Positions 1-7,876 of a stretch of DNA of 64,000 bases are shown here, piece by piece (position 1 is the stretch's first letter; every line of letters starts with the position of its first letter). Both the position numbers and the translations under genes were made by a program. The DNA is taken from the NCBI GenBank assembly GCA_963833605.1, contig CAWHYZ010000001.1:261842-325841 (forward strand), given 5' to 3'. The notes beneath the pieces are model-generated. The model saw only the letters and a program-made list of their open reading frames with translations, did no database searches and had not been told where the DNA came from. The DNA is from JAFAXD01 sp963833605 (GTDB lineage: Bacteria > Pseudomonadota > Alphaproteobacteria > Rhizobiales > Xanthobacteraceae).

Positions 1-69
1 GGGTGCGGAGGGCGCAACACCACCCCCGCCCCGCAACGACTCACCTGGTTCGGGTTCGCCGGACAGCAT
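1..69 (-). CDS. Partial CDS, N-terminus of an unidentified protein running off the left edge
   Basis: An ATG on the minus strand at 67-69 is preceded, seven bases upstream, by a strong Shine-Dalgarno sequence (GAGGAGG, read on the minus strand from about 83 down to 77). The frame stays open for all 23 codons to the window edge and encodes a Gly/Pro-rich start (MLSGEPEPGESLRGGGG...). I do not recognise the protein and too little is visible to assign a function. The call rests on the ribosome binding site and the open frame only. It would be co-directional with the DUF1223 gene and acnA to its right. Confidence 0.4.
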   Translation of the reverse strand, partial: MLSGEPEPGESLRGGGGVAPSAP

Positions 70-416
70 GCGGCGCCTCCTCGTCCTGTGGCTTTGGCTT
101 GGTGATCCTGTCTTGCGACTATCATGATTGCCCCGAACAGGCGTCGGGGCAAGACCTCCGCGTGGATTGTTCGGTACGCTAGCTACATCAATTGCGGGGG
201 GCGGACACAGTGTCGCAGAAACACTCACGCATACGTCAACAGCCGCACAATGAGGCCCAATTTTCGCCAAGCACGGGTCAATCTGTTTTGCGAAAAGAAC
301 AGCGTTGCCTCAGGGTCCGGTCCCAAACGCAAGTACCGGATTCCTCGCCCCCCAGCCCCCCGGACTTGTGGGATCGGACCCGAGAGGTACAGCGTTCCAG
401 TTGAGTTTGTTGAAGC
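70..416. other. Non-coding stretch between the partial left-edge gene and the DUF1223 gene
   Basis: About 350 bases with no convincing reading frame on either strand. The short open frames here lack ribosome binding sites and protein-like composition. The part next to base 69 should hold the promoter of the left-edge gene. I see no tRNA, SRP RNA or tmRNA signature. Confidence 0.5.
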
Positions 417-445
417 GAAAAGGGCCGGCGCCGCCGGCCCTTTTT
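417..445. terminator. Bidirectional rho-independent terminator
   Basis: A GC-rich stem (AGGGCCGGCG / CGCCGGCCCT, 421-441) is flanked by an A-run on the left and a T-run on the right, so it reads as an intrinsic terminator on both strands. It lies 25 bases past the stop codon of the minus-strand DUF1223 gene, which it most likely terminates. Confidence 0.85.
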
Positions 446-470
446 GTACATGCACCCGAGCGGCGCGCGC

Positions 471-1205
471 TTACTGAAGCGCGGTCATGGCGGCGCCAAG
501 CATTGCTCCAGGCCGCGCCGCCGTGCCGGATTGCACCAGCACCGCCACGGCATCGACGCCATCGCTCTTCACGTCTTTGATTGGCACGCTCCAGGTCGCC
601 TGCGCGCCGTTCCATTCACCGACCTTGATCCAACGCCGCACTGCGTTGTGATACGTGATGGTATGGCCATGATTTTCCCCGCGCCCGATCGCAACCGGGA
701 CCGACGACACAATCGGACACACCCACACTTCGGCACGCTCGTCGGAGCGCTTGCCGGCGGGGGCGTCGATGATCAGCTTGTCATCCGCAACCTTGACGGA
801 CACCGGCACCGAGAGGGTCGCCGAATTGCGACGGCTCTGCCCGATGGCACGCTCGATGTCGGCTGCGTCACTGCCGAGCGCCTGCGTTATCCCGTTGACC
901 ACGACCTGCGGCGTGTACACGCCGCGATCCCCGCGCATCTTCGAGTAGGCCTTCTGTCGGTTGGCGTGACCCGGAAGCGCGAGCGTATCTTTCCAGCCGA
1001 TATAGTCCCAGTAGTCGATCGACAAGCTGAGCGCGACCACGGTCGGATCGTGCGCGAGCTTGCCCAGCAGGGCGTCGGCGGGGGGACACGATGAACAGCC
1101 CTGGCTGGTGAAGAGCTCCACCACCGCGCGCGGCTCGGCAGCGGCGTTCTGGGATGCTCCCGCGAGCGTCACCATCGCCAACAACGCCATGCGGCAGCCC
1201 GTCAT
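471..1205 (-). CDS. DUF1223 family exported thioredoxin-like protein
   Basis: A 244-residue protein with an N-terminal hydrophobic signal segment (about residues 5-23, ending in an Ala-rich cleavage-like site) followed directly by FTSQGCSSCPPADALL. This CxxC-containing segment is typical of DUF1223 proteins, which are predicted to have a thioredoxin-like fold. The rest of the chain matches the family's length and includes a conserved YTPQVVVNG block near residue 100. It is probably periplasmic; the biochemical role of the family is not established. The gene lies 203 bases downstream of acnA on the same strand and ends just before a strong terminator. A 7+7 bp palindrome lies in its upstream region. 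Confidence 0.85.
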   Translation of the reverse strand: MTGCRMALLAMVTLAGASQNAAAEPRAVVELFTSQGCSSCPPADALLGKLAHDPTVVALSLSIDYWDYIGWKDTLALPGHANRQKAYSKMRGDRGVYTPQVVVNGITQALGSDAADIERAIGQSRRNSATLSVPVSVKVADDKLIIDAPAGKRSDERAEVWVCPIVSSVPVAIGRGENHGHTITYHNAVRRWIKVGEWNGAQATWSVPIKDVKSDGVDAVAVLVQSGTAARPGAMLGAAMTALQ

Positions 1206-1368
1206 CGCCCGCTCCGTCTTGGTCCACCGCCCCTGCGCGGGCTTTGCATCGTTCAGAATGCCAGCGCGACACCACCGCGATCGGGGACTTTCTTCTAGAG
1301 ACGCATCCGTTCACCCGCCACTCAATTCGCGGTGAGGGAGGGCGCCACCAGCGCTCCATGGGGGGCCG

Positions 1369-1384
1369 TTGACCGGACGGTCAA
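1369..1384. promoter_or_regulatory. Inverted repeat TTGACCG-GA-CGGTCAA, operator candidate
   Basis: Seven-base perfect arms separated by two bases. The half-site and spacing look like operators of TetR-family repressors. It sits between the acnA stop codon and the DUF1223 start, about 165 bases upstream of the latter. No TetR-family gene lies in the window, so the partner is unknown. Confidence 0.4.
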
Positions 1385-1408
1385 AAAACCCAGCCCACAG
1401 CCGCCGCA

Positions 1409-4117
1409 TCACGCGGCCACAAGATGGCGCAGCACATATTGCAGGATGCCCCCGTTCTTGAAGTAATCGAGCTCGTCGAGCGTATCGATCCGGCAGATCA
1501 GCGGCACCCGCTTGAGGCCACCGTCCGCTGCGACGATCTCGGCGATCAGGCGCTGACGCGGTTTGAGTTCCCCGTGCAGGCCGCGGATGGTGACCTGCTC
1601 GTTGCCCTTCAGCCCGAGCGTCTGCCACGTGGTCCCTTCCTCGAACACCAGCGGCACCACGCCCATCCCGATCAGGTTGGAGCGATGGATGCGCTCGAAT
1701 GATTGCGTGACCACCGCCCGTACGCCAAGCAGGATCGTTCCTTTGGCGGCCCAGTCGCGCGAGGAGCCGGTGCCGTATTCCTTGCCGGCGAACACCACCA
1801 GCGGCACCTTCTCGGTTTTGTAGCGCATGGCCGCTTCGAAAATCGTCATGCGCTGACCGGACGGGTAGTGGATGGTGAACCCGCCCTCGACCCCGGGCAC
1901 CATCTGGTTTTTGATGCGGATGTTGCCGAACGTCCCGCGCATCATCACTTCATGGTTGCCGCGCCGCGTGCCGAACTGATTGAAGTCGGCCGGCTTGACC
2001 TTGTGTTCGACCAGATACTGCCCGGCCGGGGAATTGAGTTTGATCGAGCCTGCCGGCGAGATGTGGTCGGTGGTGATCGAGTCGAGGAACAGGCCGAGGA
2101 TGCGCGCCTCGATGATGTCGTCCACCGGCGTCGGCGCGCGGTGCATATGGGCGAAGTAGGGCGGGTTCTGCACGTAGGTCGATTTGCGGTCCCACGCATA
2201 GGTGAGGCCGCCCTTGACGGAAATCTTGCGCCAGCTCGCATCGCCTTTGAACACGTCCCCATATTTCTTGGTGAAAATCTGCTTGGTGATGCACTTGCGC
2301 ATGACCGACGCGATCTCGCGGCTCGACGGCCAGATGTCCTTGAGGAAGACCTTCTGGCCCTTCTTGTCGAGGCCAAGCGGCATCTTGTTCATGTCGATCT
2401 GCATGGTGCCGGCGATCGCAAAGGCGACCACCAGCGGCGGCGAGGCGAGGTAGTTGGCGCGCACGTCGGCGTTGACCCGGCCCTCGAAATTGCGATTACC
2501 CGAGAGTACGGCTGCGGCCACGATATTGTTGTCGCTGATCGACTTCGAGATTTCCGGCGGCAGCGGTCCGGAATTGCCGATGCAGGTCGTGCACCCGAAC
2601 CCGACGAGATTGAAACCGAGGCCGTCGAGGTCCTTCTGCAGGCCGGATTTCTCCAGATATTCGGCGACCACCTGCGAGCCGGGCGCGAGCGAAGTCTTCA
2701 CCCACGGTTTCACCGTCAGGCCTTTTTTGAGTGCATTGCGTGCCAACAGGCCGGCCCCGATCATGACGCTCGGGTTCGACGTATTGGTGCACGAGGTGAT
2801 CGCGGCGATAACTACGTCGCCATGACCGAGATCGTGCTTGCGCCCCTCGACCGGGAAGCGCTTGGTCAACTCGGCGGCCTTGCCGAACTCCTTGTCCATG
2901 GCGCTGGCAAAGCCCGACGCCACCTCCTTGAGCAGCACCCGATCCTGCGGGCGCTTGGGCCCGGCCATCGACGGCTCGATGCTCGCAAGATCAAGCTTGA
3001 GCACGTCGGTGAACACCGGGTCGAGCGTATTCTTGGTCATATAGAGGCCCTGCGCCTTGGCGTAGGCGGCGACCAGCGCCACACGGGCTTCCGGCCGGCC
3101 GGTGTCGCGCAGATAGCGAATCGTTTCCTCATCGATCGGGAAGAAACCGCAGGTCGCTCCGTATTCGGGCGACATGTTGCCGATGGTCGCGCGGTCGGCG
3201 AGCGACAGATTGGCAACGCCGGGACCGAAGAATTCCACGAACCGCCCAACCACGCCGCGTTTGCGGAGCATCTGGGTGACGGTGAGCACGAGGTCAGTCG
3301 CCGTCATGCCTTCCTTGAGCTTGCCGGTGAGCTTCACGCCGATCACTTCCGGTAGCAGCATCGAATAGGGCTGGCCGAGCATCGCGGCCTCCGCTTCGAT
3401 CCCGCCGACACCCCAGCCAAGCACGGCAAGGCCGTTGACCATCGTGGTGTGGGAATCGGTGCCGACCAGCGTGTCCGGATAGGCGATCTCGGCTGCGACT
3501 TCCTTGCCGTCGAGTTTGATTCTGCCTTTTGACGCCCACACGGTGTGGGACAGATATTCCAGGTTGACCTGGTGACAAATGCCGGTGCCGGGCGGGACGA
3601 CACGAAAATTCTCAAACGAGTTCTGCGCCCATTTCAGGAACTGATAGCGTTCCTGATTCTGCTTGTATTCCTCCTCGACGTTCTTCTTGAACGCGGCGTT
3701 GTTGCCGTAGAAATTGATGATCACCGAATGATCGATGACGAGGTCCACCGGAACCAGCGGATTGATCTTCCTGGGATCGCCGCCCAGGTTCTTCATGGCG
3801 TCGCGCATGGCCGCGAGATCGACCACCGCCGGCACTCCGGTGAAATCCTGCATCAGCACGCGGGCCGGGCGAAACGCGATCTCGCGGTCGGAGGTCTTGG
3901 TCTTGAGCCATTGGGCGACGGCCTGGATGTCCTGTTTGGTAATGGTTCGCCCGTCCTCGTGGCGCAGCAGGTTCTCCAGCAGGACCTTCATCGAGAAGGG
4001 TAACCGCGATATGCCCTTGAGCCCGCCCTTTTCGGCCGCCGGCAGGCTGTAATAGGCGTACGTTTTGTTACCGACCTCGAGTGTGCGGGCACATTTAAAG
4101 CTGTCGAGCGAAGTCAT
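1409..4117 (-). CDS. acnA: Aconitate hydratase A
   Basis: A 902-residue cytosolic [4Fe-4S] enzyme of the TCA cycle that interconverts citrate and isocitrate via cis-aconitate. The three cluster cysteines are visible in TSCTNTSNPS (about residue 440) and GFGCTTCIGNSGPL (about residue 507). The substrate-binding GTDSHTTMVNGL block and the C-terminal swivel domain (YGTGSSRDWAAKG, IGMGVVPL) are present. The length is that of the AcnA/IRP family. It starts at an ATG at 4117 and is divergent from the ccm genes, with about 250 bases between the two starts. No defect is seen. Confidence 0.98.
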   Translation of the reverse strand: MTSLDSFKCARTLEVGNKTYAYYSLPAAEKGGLKGISRLPFSMKVLLENLLRHEDGRTITKQDIQAVAQWLKTKTSDREIAFRPARVLMQDFTGVPAVVDLAAMRDAMKNLGGDPRKINPLVPVDLVIDHSVIINFYGNNAAFKKNVEEEYKQNQERYQFLKWAQNSFENFRVVPPGTGICHQVNLEYLSHTVWASKGRIKLDGKEVAAEIAYPDTLVGTDSHTTMVNGLAVLGWGVGGIEAEAAMLGQPYSMLLPEVIGVKLTGKLKEGMTATDLVLTVTQMLRKRGVVGRFVEFFGPGVANLSLADRATIGNMSPEYGATCGFFPIDEETIRYLRDTGRPEARVALVAAYAKAQGLYMTKNTLDPVFTDVLKLDLASIEPSMAGPKRPQDRVLLKEVASGFASAMDKEFGKAAELTKRFPVEGRKHDLGHGDVVIAAITSCTNTSNPSVMIGAGLLARNALKKGLTVKPWVKTSLAPGSQVVAEYLEKSGLQKDLDGLGFNLVGFGCTTCIGNSGPLPPEISKSISDNNIVAAAVLSGNRNFEGRVNADVRANYLASPPLVVAFAIAGTMQIDMNKMPLGLDKKGQKVFLKDIWPSSREIASVMRKCITKQIFTKKYGDVFKGDASWRKISVKGGLTYAWDRKSTYVQNPPYFAHMHRAPTPVDDIIEARILGLFLDSITTDHISPAGSIKLNSPAGQYLVEHKVKPADFNQFGTRRGNHEVMMRGTFGNIRIKNQMVPGVEGGFTIHYPSGQRMTIFEAAMRYKTEKVPLVVFAGKEYGTGSSRDWAAKGTILLGVRAVVTQSFERIHRSNLIGMGVVPLVFEEGTTWQTLGLKGNEQVTIRGLHGELKPRQRLIAEIVAADGGLKRVPLICRIDTLDELDYFKNGGILQYVLRHLVAA

Positions 4118-4178
4118 GACACGGGTCCTATCCGGCCGGGGAGGCCGGTTCGACGGTATGATGTTGCGGGAAAGCCTG

Positions 4179-4194
4179 GGGATCCATGGATCCC
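4179..4194. promoter_or_regulatory. 16-bp perfect palindrome in the acnA/ccm divergent promoter region
   Basis: GGGATCCATGGATCCC is self-complementary over all 16 bases. It lies about 60 bases upstream of the acnA start and 170 bases upstream of the ccmA start. It could be an operator for a dimeric regulator; no regulator is identified. Confidence 0.35.
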
Positions 4195-4364
4195 ACCTGA
4201 CGAAGCGCTGGCGACCACGATTTCCGTTAACTCGTGGGGTTTATAGGAGGTTTTCGAGTGCTCTGCCACACCAACGATGGTTGTTTTGATTGTTGACGCA
4301 TGATTTCGATTGAGGCTCCGAGCCGGGATTCGCCGAATTCGGCCGCATCGATTGGCAAAACGCC

Positions 4365-5840
4365 GTGATGCGGCTGTTGGGGACCACCCTTGCATGCGTG
4401 CGGGCCGGGGTTCCGATCTTCCGCGACCTGAATTTTGCCGTCGGCGCCGGCGAGGCGCTGGTGATCACGGGGCCCAATGGTTCAGGCAAGACCACGTTGC
4501 TCCGGCTGATCGGGGGGCTCATTCACCCGACCGAAGGTGAAGTCGCGCTCGAAGGGGTGGGCCAGGATGCCGGTGTTGGTGAAGCGGCGCACTATCTTGC
4601 CCACCAGGACCCGCTCAAGCCGTCGCTGACGGTCTCCGAGAATGTCCACTTCTGGATCGACTTCTTGGGCGGCACTGCTGCGCCCGACGTGGCGCTTGCC
4701 GCGGTTCGGCTCAGCAGCTTGGCGGACCTGCCTGCCGCCTATCTGTCCGCCGGCCAGCGCCGCCGCCTGTCGCTCGCGAGGCTGTTGTCGGTGCCCCGCC
4801 CGATCTGGCTTCTGGATGAGCCGACCGCTGCCCTCGACGCTGCCGGACAGGCCATGCTGGTCGACATGATGCGCCAGCACCTCGCCGGCGGGGGCATGAT
4901 CGTGGCGGCAACGCACGGGCCGCTCGGGATCGAGGGGGCGATCGAATTGAGGTTGGGGCAGGCGGACCAACGATTGGACGCACAGCCGTTATCCGCGGGA
5001 CAGAGTGCTCCCGCTCCCCGCTTGCGGGGAGAGGGTCGGGGTGAGGGGGACCCTCGAAATGCTCAGACGCGCGGAAGCCCCCCCTCACCCGGCCGCTTCG
5101 CGGCCGATCCCGGATCAAGTCCGGGGCAAGCTCTCTCCCCGCAAGCGGGGAGAGGTGGAGGAGGCGGCGCGGTCTGGCAATCCCTCACCGCCATCCTCGC
5201 CCGCGACACAAAAATCGCGTGGCGCGTCGGTGGTGGCGCCCTCACGGGCGTGCTGTTCTTCCTTGCGGTCGTCACCTTGATCCCGTTCGCGCTCGGCCCC
5301 GATCTTGCGCTGCTGCGCCGGGTCGGGCCGGCGATCCTGTGGCTTGGTGCGCTGCTCGCTTCGCTGCTTGCGCTCGACCGCCTGCTCGCCGTCGATCAGG
5401 AGGACGGCTCGCTCGATCTCATCCTCATGGGACGTGTGCCGCTCGAACTGGTCGTCGGGGCGAAGGCCGTCGCCCATTGGCTGACGACCGGAATGCCGCT
5501 GGTGATCGCCTCGCCGCTGCTCGGCGTGCTGCTCAATCTCCAACCAGCGTCAATCGGCGCGGTCGCGCTGACGTTGGCGGTCGGCACGCCGGCCCTGACC
5601 TTCATCGGGCTGATCGGCGCGGCGCTCGCAGTCGCGTTGCGCCGCGGCGGGATCCTGTTGCCGATCCTGGTGTTGCCGCTGACGATTCCGGTGCTGATCT
5701 TCGGCGTCTCGGCTGCGAACGCTGCGCTCGGGGGGCCGGTCCCGTTTGCCGCGCCATTCACAATTTTGTGCGCGCTGACCCTGATCAGCCTGGTGATCGG
5801 CCCATTCGCAGCGGCGGCGACCTTGCGCCACATGGAGTAG
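4365..5840 (+). CDS. ccmAB: Fused heme exporter CcmA-CcmB (ABC ATPase joined to membrane subunit)
   Basis: One 491-residue frame carries both halves of the CcmAB part of the cytochrome c maturation ABC transporter, usually two genes. Residues 1 to about 205 are CcmA, with Walker A GPNGSGKT (near 36-43), signature LSAGQRRRLSLARLL and Walker B IWLLDEPTAALD. Residues about 270-491 are a full-length CcmB with six hydrophobic segments (LLALDRLLAVDQEDGSLDLI conserved). The linker, about residues 217-263, is the translation of an inverted-repeat element. No in-frame ATG or GTG exists between the end of CcmA and the first CcmB membrane segment; only TTG codons do, so CcmB has no good independent start. 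The start is GTG 4365 or ATG 4368. ccmC and ccmD follow. Confidence 0.85.
   Translation: MMRLLGTTLACVRAGVPIFRDLNFAVGAGEALVITGPNGSGKTTLLRLIGGLIHPTEGEVALEGVGQDAGVGEAAHYLAHQDPLKPSLTVSENVHFWIDFLGGTAAPDVALAAVRLSSLADLPAAYLSAGQRRRLSLARLLSVPRPIWLLDEPTAALDAAGQAMLVDMMRQHLAGGGMIVAATHGPLGIEGAIELRLGQADQRLDAQPLSAGQSAPAPRLRGEGRGEGDPRNAQTRGSPPSPGRFAADPGSSPGQALSPQAGRGGGGGAVWQSLTAILARDTKIAWRVGGGALTGVLFFLAVVTLIPFALGPDLALLRRVGPAILWLGALLASLLALDRLLAVDQEDGSLDLILMGRVPLELVVGAKAVAHWLTTGMPLVIASPLLGVLLNLQPASIGAVALTLAVGTPALTFIGLIGAALAVALRRGGILLPILVLPLTIPVLIFGVSAANAALGGPVPFAAPFTILCALTLISLVIGPFAAAATLRHME
5014..5152. repeat. Palindromic REP-like element inserted in frame inside ccmAB
   Basis: The outer arms are a perfect 20-bp inverted repeat, CTCCCCGCTTGCGGGGAGAG at 5014-5033 and its complement at 5133-5152. 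Inside them a second pair (GGGTGAGGGGG... and ...CCCCCCTCACCC) and a local GGCCGCTTCGCGGCC hairpin are nested. This resembles the short palindromic elements common between genes in Rhizobiales. Here it is translated without a stop and forms the linker between CcmA and CcmB. Confidence 0.85.
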
Positions 5841-5879
5841 GGAATTGCGACCCCGACGCCGATCGTTCATGAGAAACCC

Positions 5880-6605
5880 ATGGCCCTGATCGATCTTGCC
5901 AATCCGTCACGCTTTCTCGCCCTGGTCGGGCGTGTGCTGCCGTGGCTCGTGGTCGCGACCGCAATTGCGTTCGCGGTCGGCATCGCGCTCGTGTTCGCGG
6001 CGCCCGACGACTATCAGCAAGGCGCGACCGTCAAGATCATGTTCGTGCACGTGCCGCCGGCTATCCTGGCCTCCGTCATCTGGGGCGTGATGACCATCGC
6101 GGCGCTCGGCACCTTGGTGTGGCGTCATCCGCTCGCCAACGTCGCTGCCAAGACCGCGGCGCCGATCGGCGCTGCCTTCACGTTCCTGTGTCTGTTCGCA
6201 GGCTCCATGTGGGGACGCCCGATGTGGGGCACGTATTGGGTCTGGGACGCGCGGCTGACCTCGGTGCTGGTGATGTTCCTGATGTATCTCGGCCTGATCG
6301 CGCTCTGGCACACGGTCGAAGACCCCTCGCGCGCCGCTCGCGCGGCCGCGGTCCTGACGCTGGTGGGTGCGCTCAACCTTCCGATCATCAAATTCTCGGT
6401 CGACTGGTGGAACACGCTGCATCAGGGCGCATCGCTGTTTCGGCTCGAAGGCCCGAGCATTCATCCGAGCATTCTGGCGCCGCTGCTGGTGATGCTGCTG
6501 GCATTCGGGCTCCTGTTCGTTACGCTGCATCTCGCCGCCATGCGTAACGAGATCCTGCGCCGGCGTGTCCGCACCCTGCGGCTCCTGCAGGCGCATGGAG
6601 CGTGA
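5880..6605 (+). CDS. ccmC: Cytochrome c maturation protein CcmC (heme transporter, inner membrane)
   Basis: A 241-residue polytopic membrane protein. It contains the Trp-rich heme-binding segment of the family (SMWGRPMWGTYWVWDARLTS, about residues 107-126) and flanking histidines (VHVPPAI near 58, NTLHQGAS near 180). Together with CcmAB and CcmD it loads heme onto the chaperone CcmE in the periplasm. It lies 39 bases after ccmAB in the same direction and overlaps the ccmD start. The length is normal for the family. Confidence 0.97.
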   Translation: MALIDLANPSRFLALVGRVLPWLVVATAIAFAVGIALVFAAPDDYQQGATVKIMFVHVPPAILASVIWGVMTIAALGTLVWRHPLANVAAKTAAPIGAAFTFLCLFAGSMWGRPMWGTYWVWDARLTSVLVMFLMYLGLIALWHTVEDPSRAARAAAVLTLVGALNLPIIKFSVDWWNTLHQGASLFRLEGPSIHPSILAPLLVMLLAFGLLFVTLHLAAMRNEILRRRVRTLRLLQAHGA

Positions 6606-6775
6606 GCGTGGAGCTTCCGGCCCACGCCGCCTTTATCGTTGCGGCATATGCGGCGACGATCCTCGTGGTGATCGGGCTCGTCGCCTGGGTGATCGCCGAT
6701 TATCGCGCGCAGCAGCGGGTGCTCGACGAGCTCGAGGCGCGCGGGCTCGGGCGCAAGCCCGGCAACGCTGGCTGA
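6602..6775 (+). CDS. ccmD: Heme exporter protein CcmD
   Basis: A 57-residue protein starting at GTG 6602, overlapping the ccmC stop; a second in-frame GTG is at 6608. It has one membrane segment (FIVAAYAATILVVIGLVAWV) followed by a basic, charged tail starting DYRAQQRVLDELEARG, which is the standard CcmD pattern. CcmD stabilises the CcmABC complex and helps release heme-loaded CcmE. Assignment rests on size, topology, the tail motif and position between ccmC and ccmG. Confidence 0.92.
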   Translation: MSVELPAHAAFIVAAYAATILVVIGLVAWVIADYRAQQRVLDELEARGLGRKPGNAG

Positions 6776-6819
6776 TCTAAGTATCTTCGAGAAATTTGCA
6801 CACTGCCTGAGAGATCCGC

Positions 6820-7383
6820 GTGAACAACAAGCAACTGGTCGTTCTGTTGCCGCTGGCGGCGTTCCTCGCACTGGTCGCGTTGTTCTTCGTGCGGCTGGGC
6901 GCCGGCGACCCGTCGCAATTACCCTCGGCTTTGATCGGCCAGCCGGCACCACCGATCGACCTGCCGGCGGTCGAAGGCCTCATGCGCGACGGCGCGCCCG
7001 TGCCGGGCCTCACCAGCGCCGACTTCGCCGGCAAGGTGACCGTGCTCAACGTCTGGGCGTCCTGGTGCGTGCCGTGCCACGACGAGGCGCCATTGCTACT
7101 GCAACTCGCGAAGGATCATCGCATCCGGGTCGCCGGCATCAACTATAAGGACCAGCCCGAAAACGCGCGCCGCTTTCTCGGCCGCTACGGCAATCCGTTC
7201 GCCGTCTCCGGTGCCGATCCGAGCGGCCGCGCGGCGATCGAATGGGGCGTCTATGGGGTGCCGGAGACGTTCGTGGTCGGCCGCGACGGCAAGATCGCGT
7301 TCAAGCTCGTCGGCCCGATCACGGCGGAGAACTTGCGCGACACGCTCAAGCCGGCGATCGAGAAGGCACTGGGGAGTGGCTGA
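6820..7383 (+). CDS. ccmG: Thiol:disulfide interchange protein CcmG (DsbE)
   Basis: A 187-residue membrane-anchored periplasmic thioredoxin. It has an N-terminal anchor (residues 4-25), the active site WASWCVPCHDEAP (about residues 75-87) and the cis-proline region YGVPETFVV (about 146-154). It keeps apocytochrome c CXXCH cysteines reduced for heme attachment. It starts at GTG 6820, 44 bases after ccmD, and completes the local ccm cluster. ccmE, ccmF and ccmH are not in the window, so they must lie elsewhere, as in many Rhizobiales. Confidence 0.95.
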   Translation: MNNKQLVVLLPLAAFLALVALFFVRLGAGDPSQLPSALIGQPAPPIDLPAVEGLMRDGAPVPGLTSADFAGKVTVLNVWASWCVPCHDEAPLLLQLAKDHRIRVAGINYKDQPENARRFLGRYGNPFAVSGADPSGRAAIEWGVYGVPETFVVGRDGKIAFKLVGPITAENLRDTLKPAIEKALGSG

Positions 7384-7417
7384 CGCCACGTCGCAGCGCC
7401 AACCGGAGCTCCGGACT

Positions 7418-7786
7418 TCAGGTTCCGCCTTTCCTGGTGCGCTTCGGCTTTGATTTGGCAGGCTTCGGCGGAAGGGTTTGCACGAAGGCAGTCGCGAGCG
7501 ACACCCAGTCTCGCAGCGTTGCATCGTCAAGCCCGGCCGGATCGACACGAACATAGCCTACGACGGGCCGGCCCCGCATGATCACTTGGCGCGTGCCGGG
7601 GCGCTCGAGCGCATCGCGCTGGCGGTCTTTGCCCACGCGCAGCATCAGGCCGCGGCCCGAGGCTGCGGCCACCATGTTGCCGTTGAGCATGAATCCGACC
7701 CCGCCAAACATCTTCACTTCGCGCATCGTGCCGATACCGGCGAGAGCCGCGCGCACGCGAGCCGTGAGATTTTGATCAGAGGCCAT
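7418..7786 (-). CDS. TfoX/Sxy N-terminal domain protein
   Basis: A 122-residue protein matching the TfoX N-terminal domain. It shows the hallmark REVKMFGGVGFMLNGNMVAA near residue 22 and a MRGRPVVGYVRVDP segment near residue 69, followed by a Lys/Pro-rich basic tail (about residues 107-122). It lacks the C-terminal TfoX domain of the gammaproteobacterial competence regulator, so a competence role should not be assumed. It is convergent with ccmG, with a 34-base gap. Confidence 0.85.
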   Translation of the reverse strand: MASDQNLTARVRAALAGIGTMREVKMFGGVGFMLNGNMVAAASGRGLMLRVGKDRQRDALERPGTRQVIMRGRPVVGYVRVDPAGLDDATLRDWVSLATAFVQTLPPKPAKSKPKRTRKGGT

Positions 7787-7876
7787 GCGTCACTCTTACG
7801 TGAAAGGGTGTTCAAGCGGGAGTAGATTAACCACGGGACCGCGACAAGTGATCATGACAATCGGGGAGGAGTTGGT

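Noticed and set aside
1703..3355. A 550-codon open frame antisense to acnA
   Set aside because: High-GC antisense frames are common opposite real genes. The product is Arg/His-rich with no domain, and acnA on the other strand is complete.
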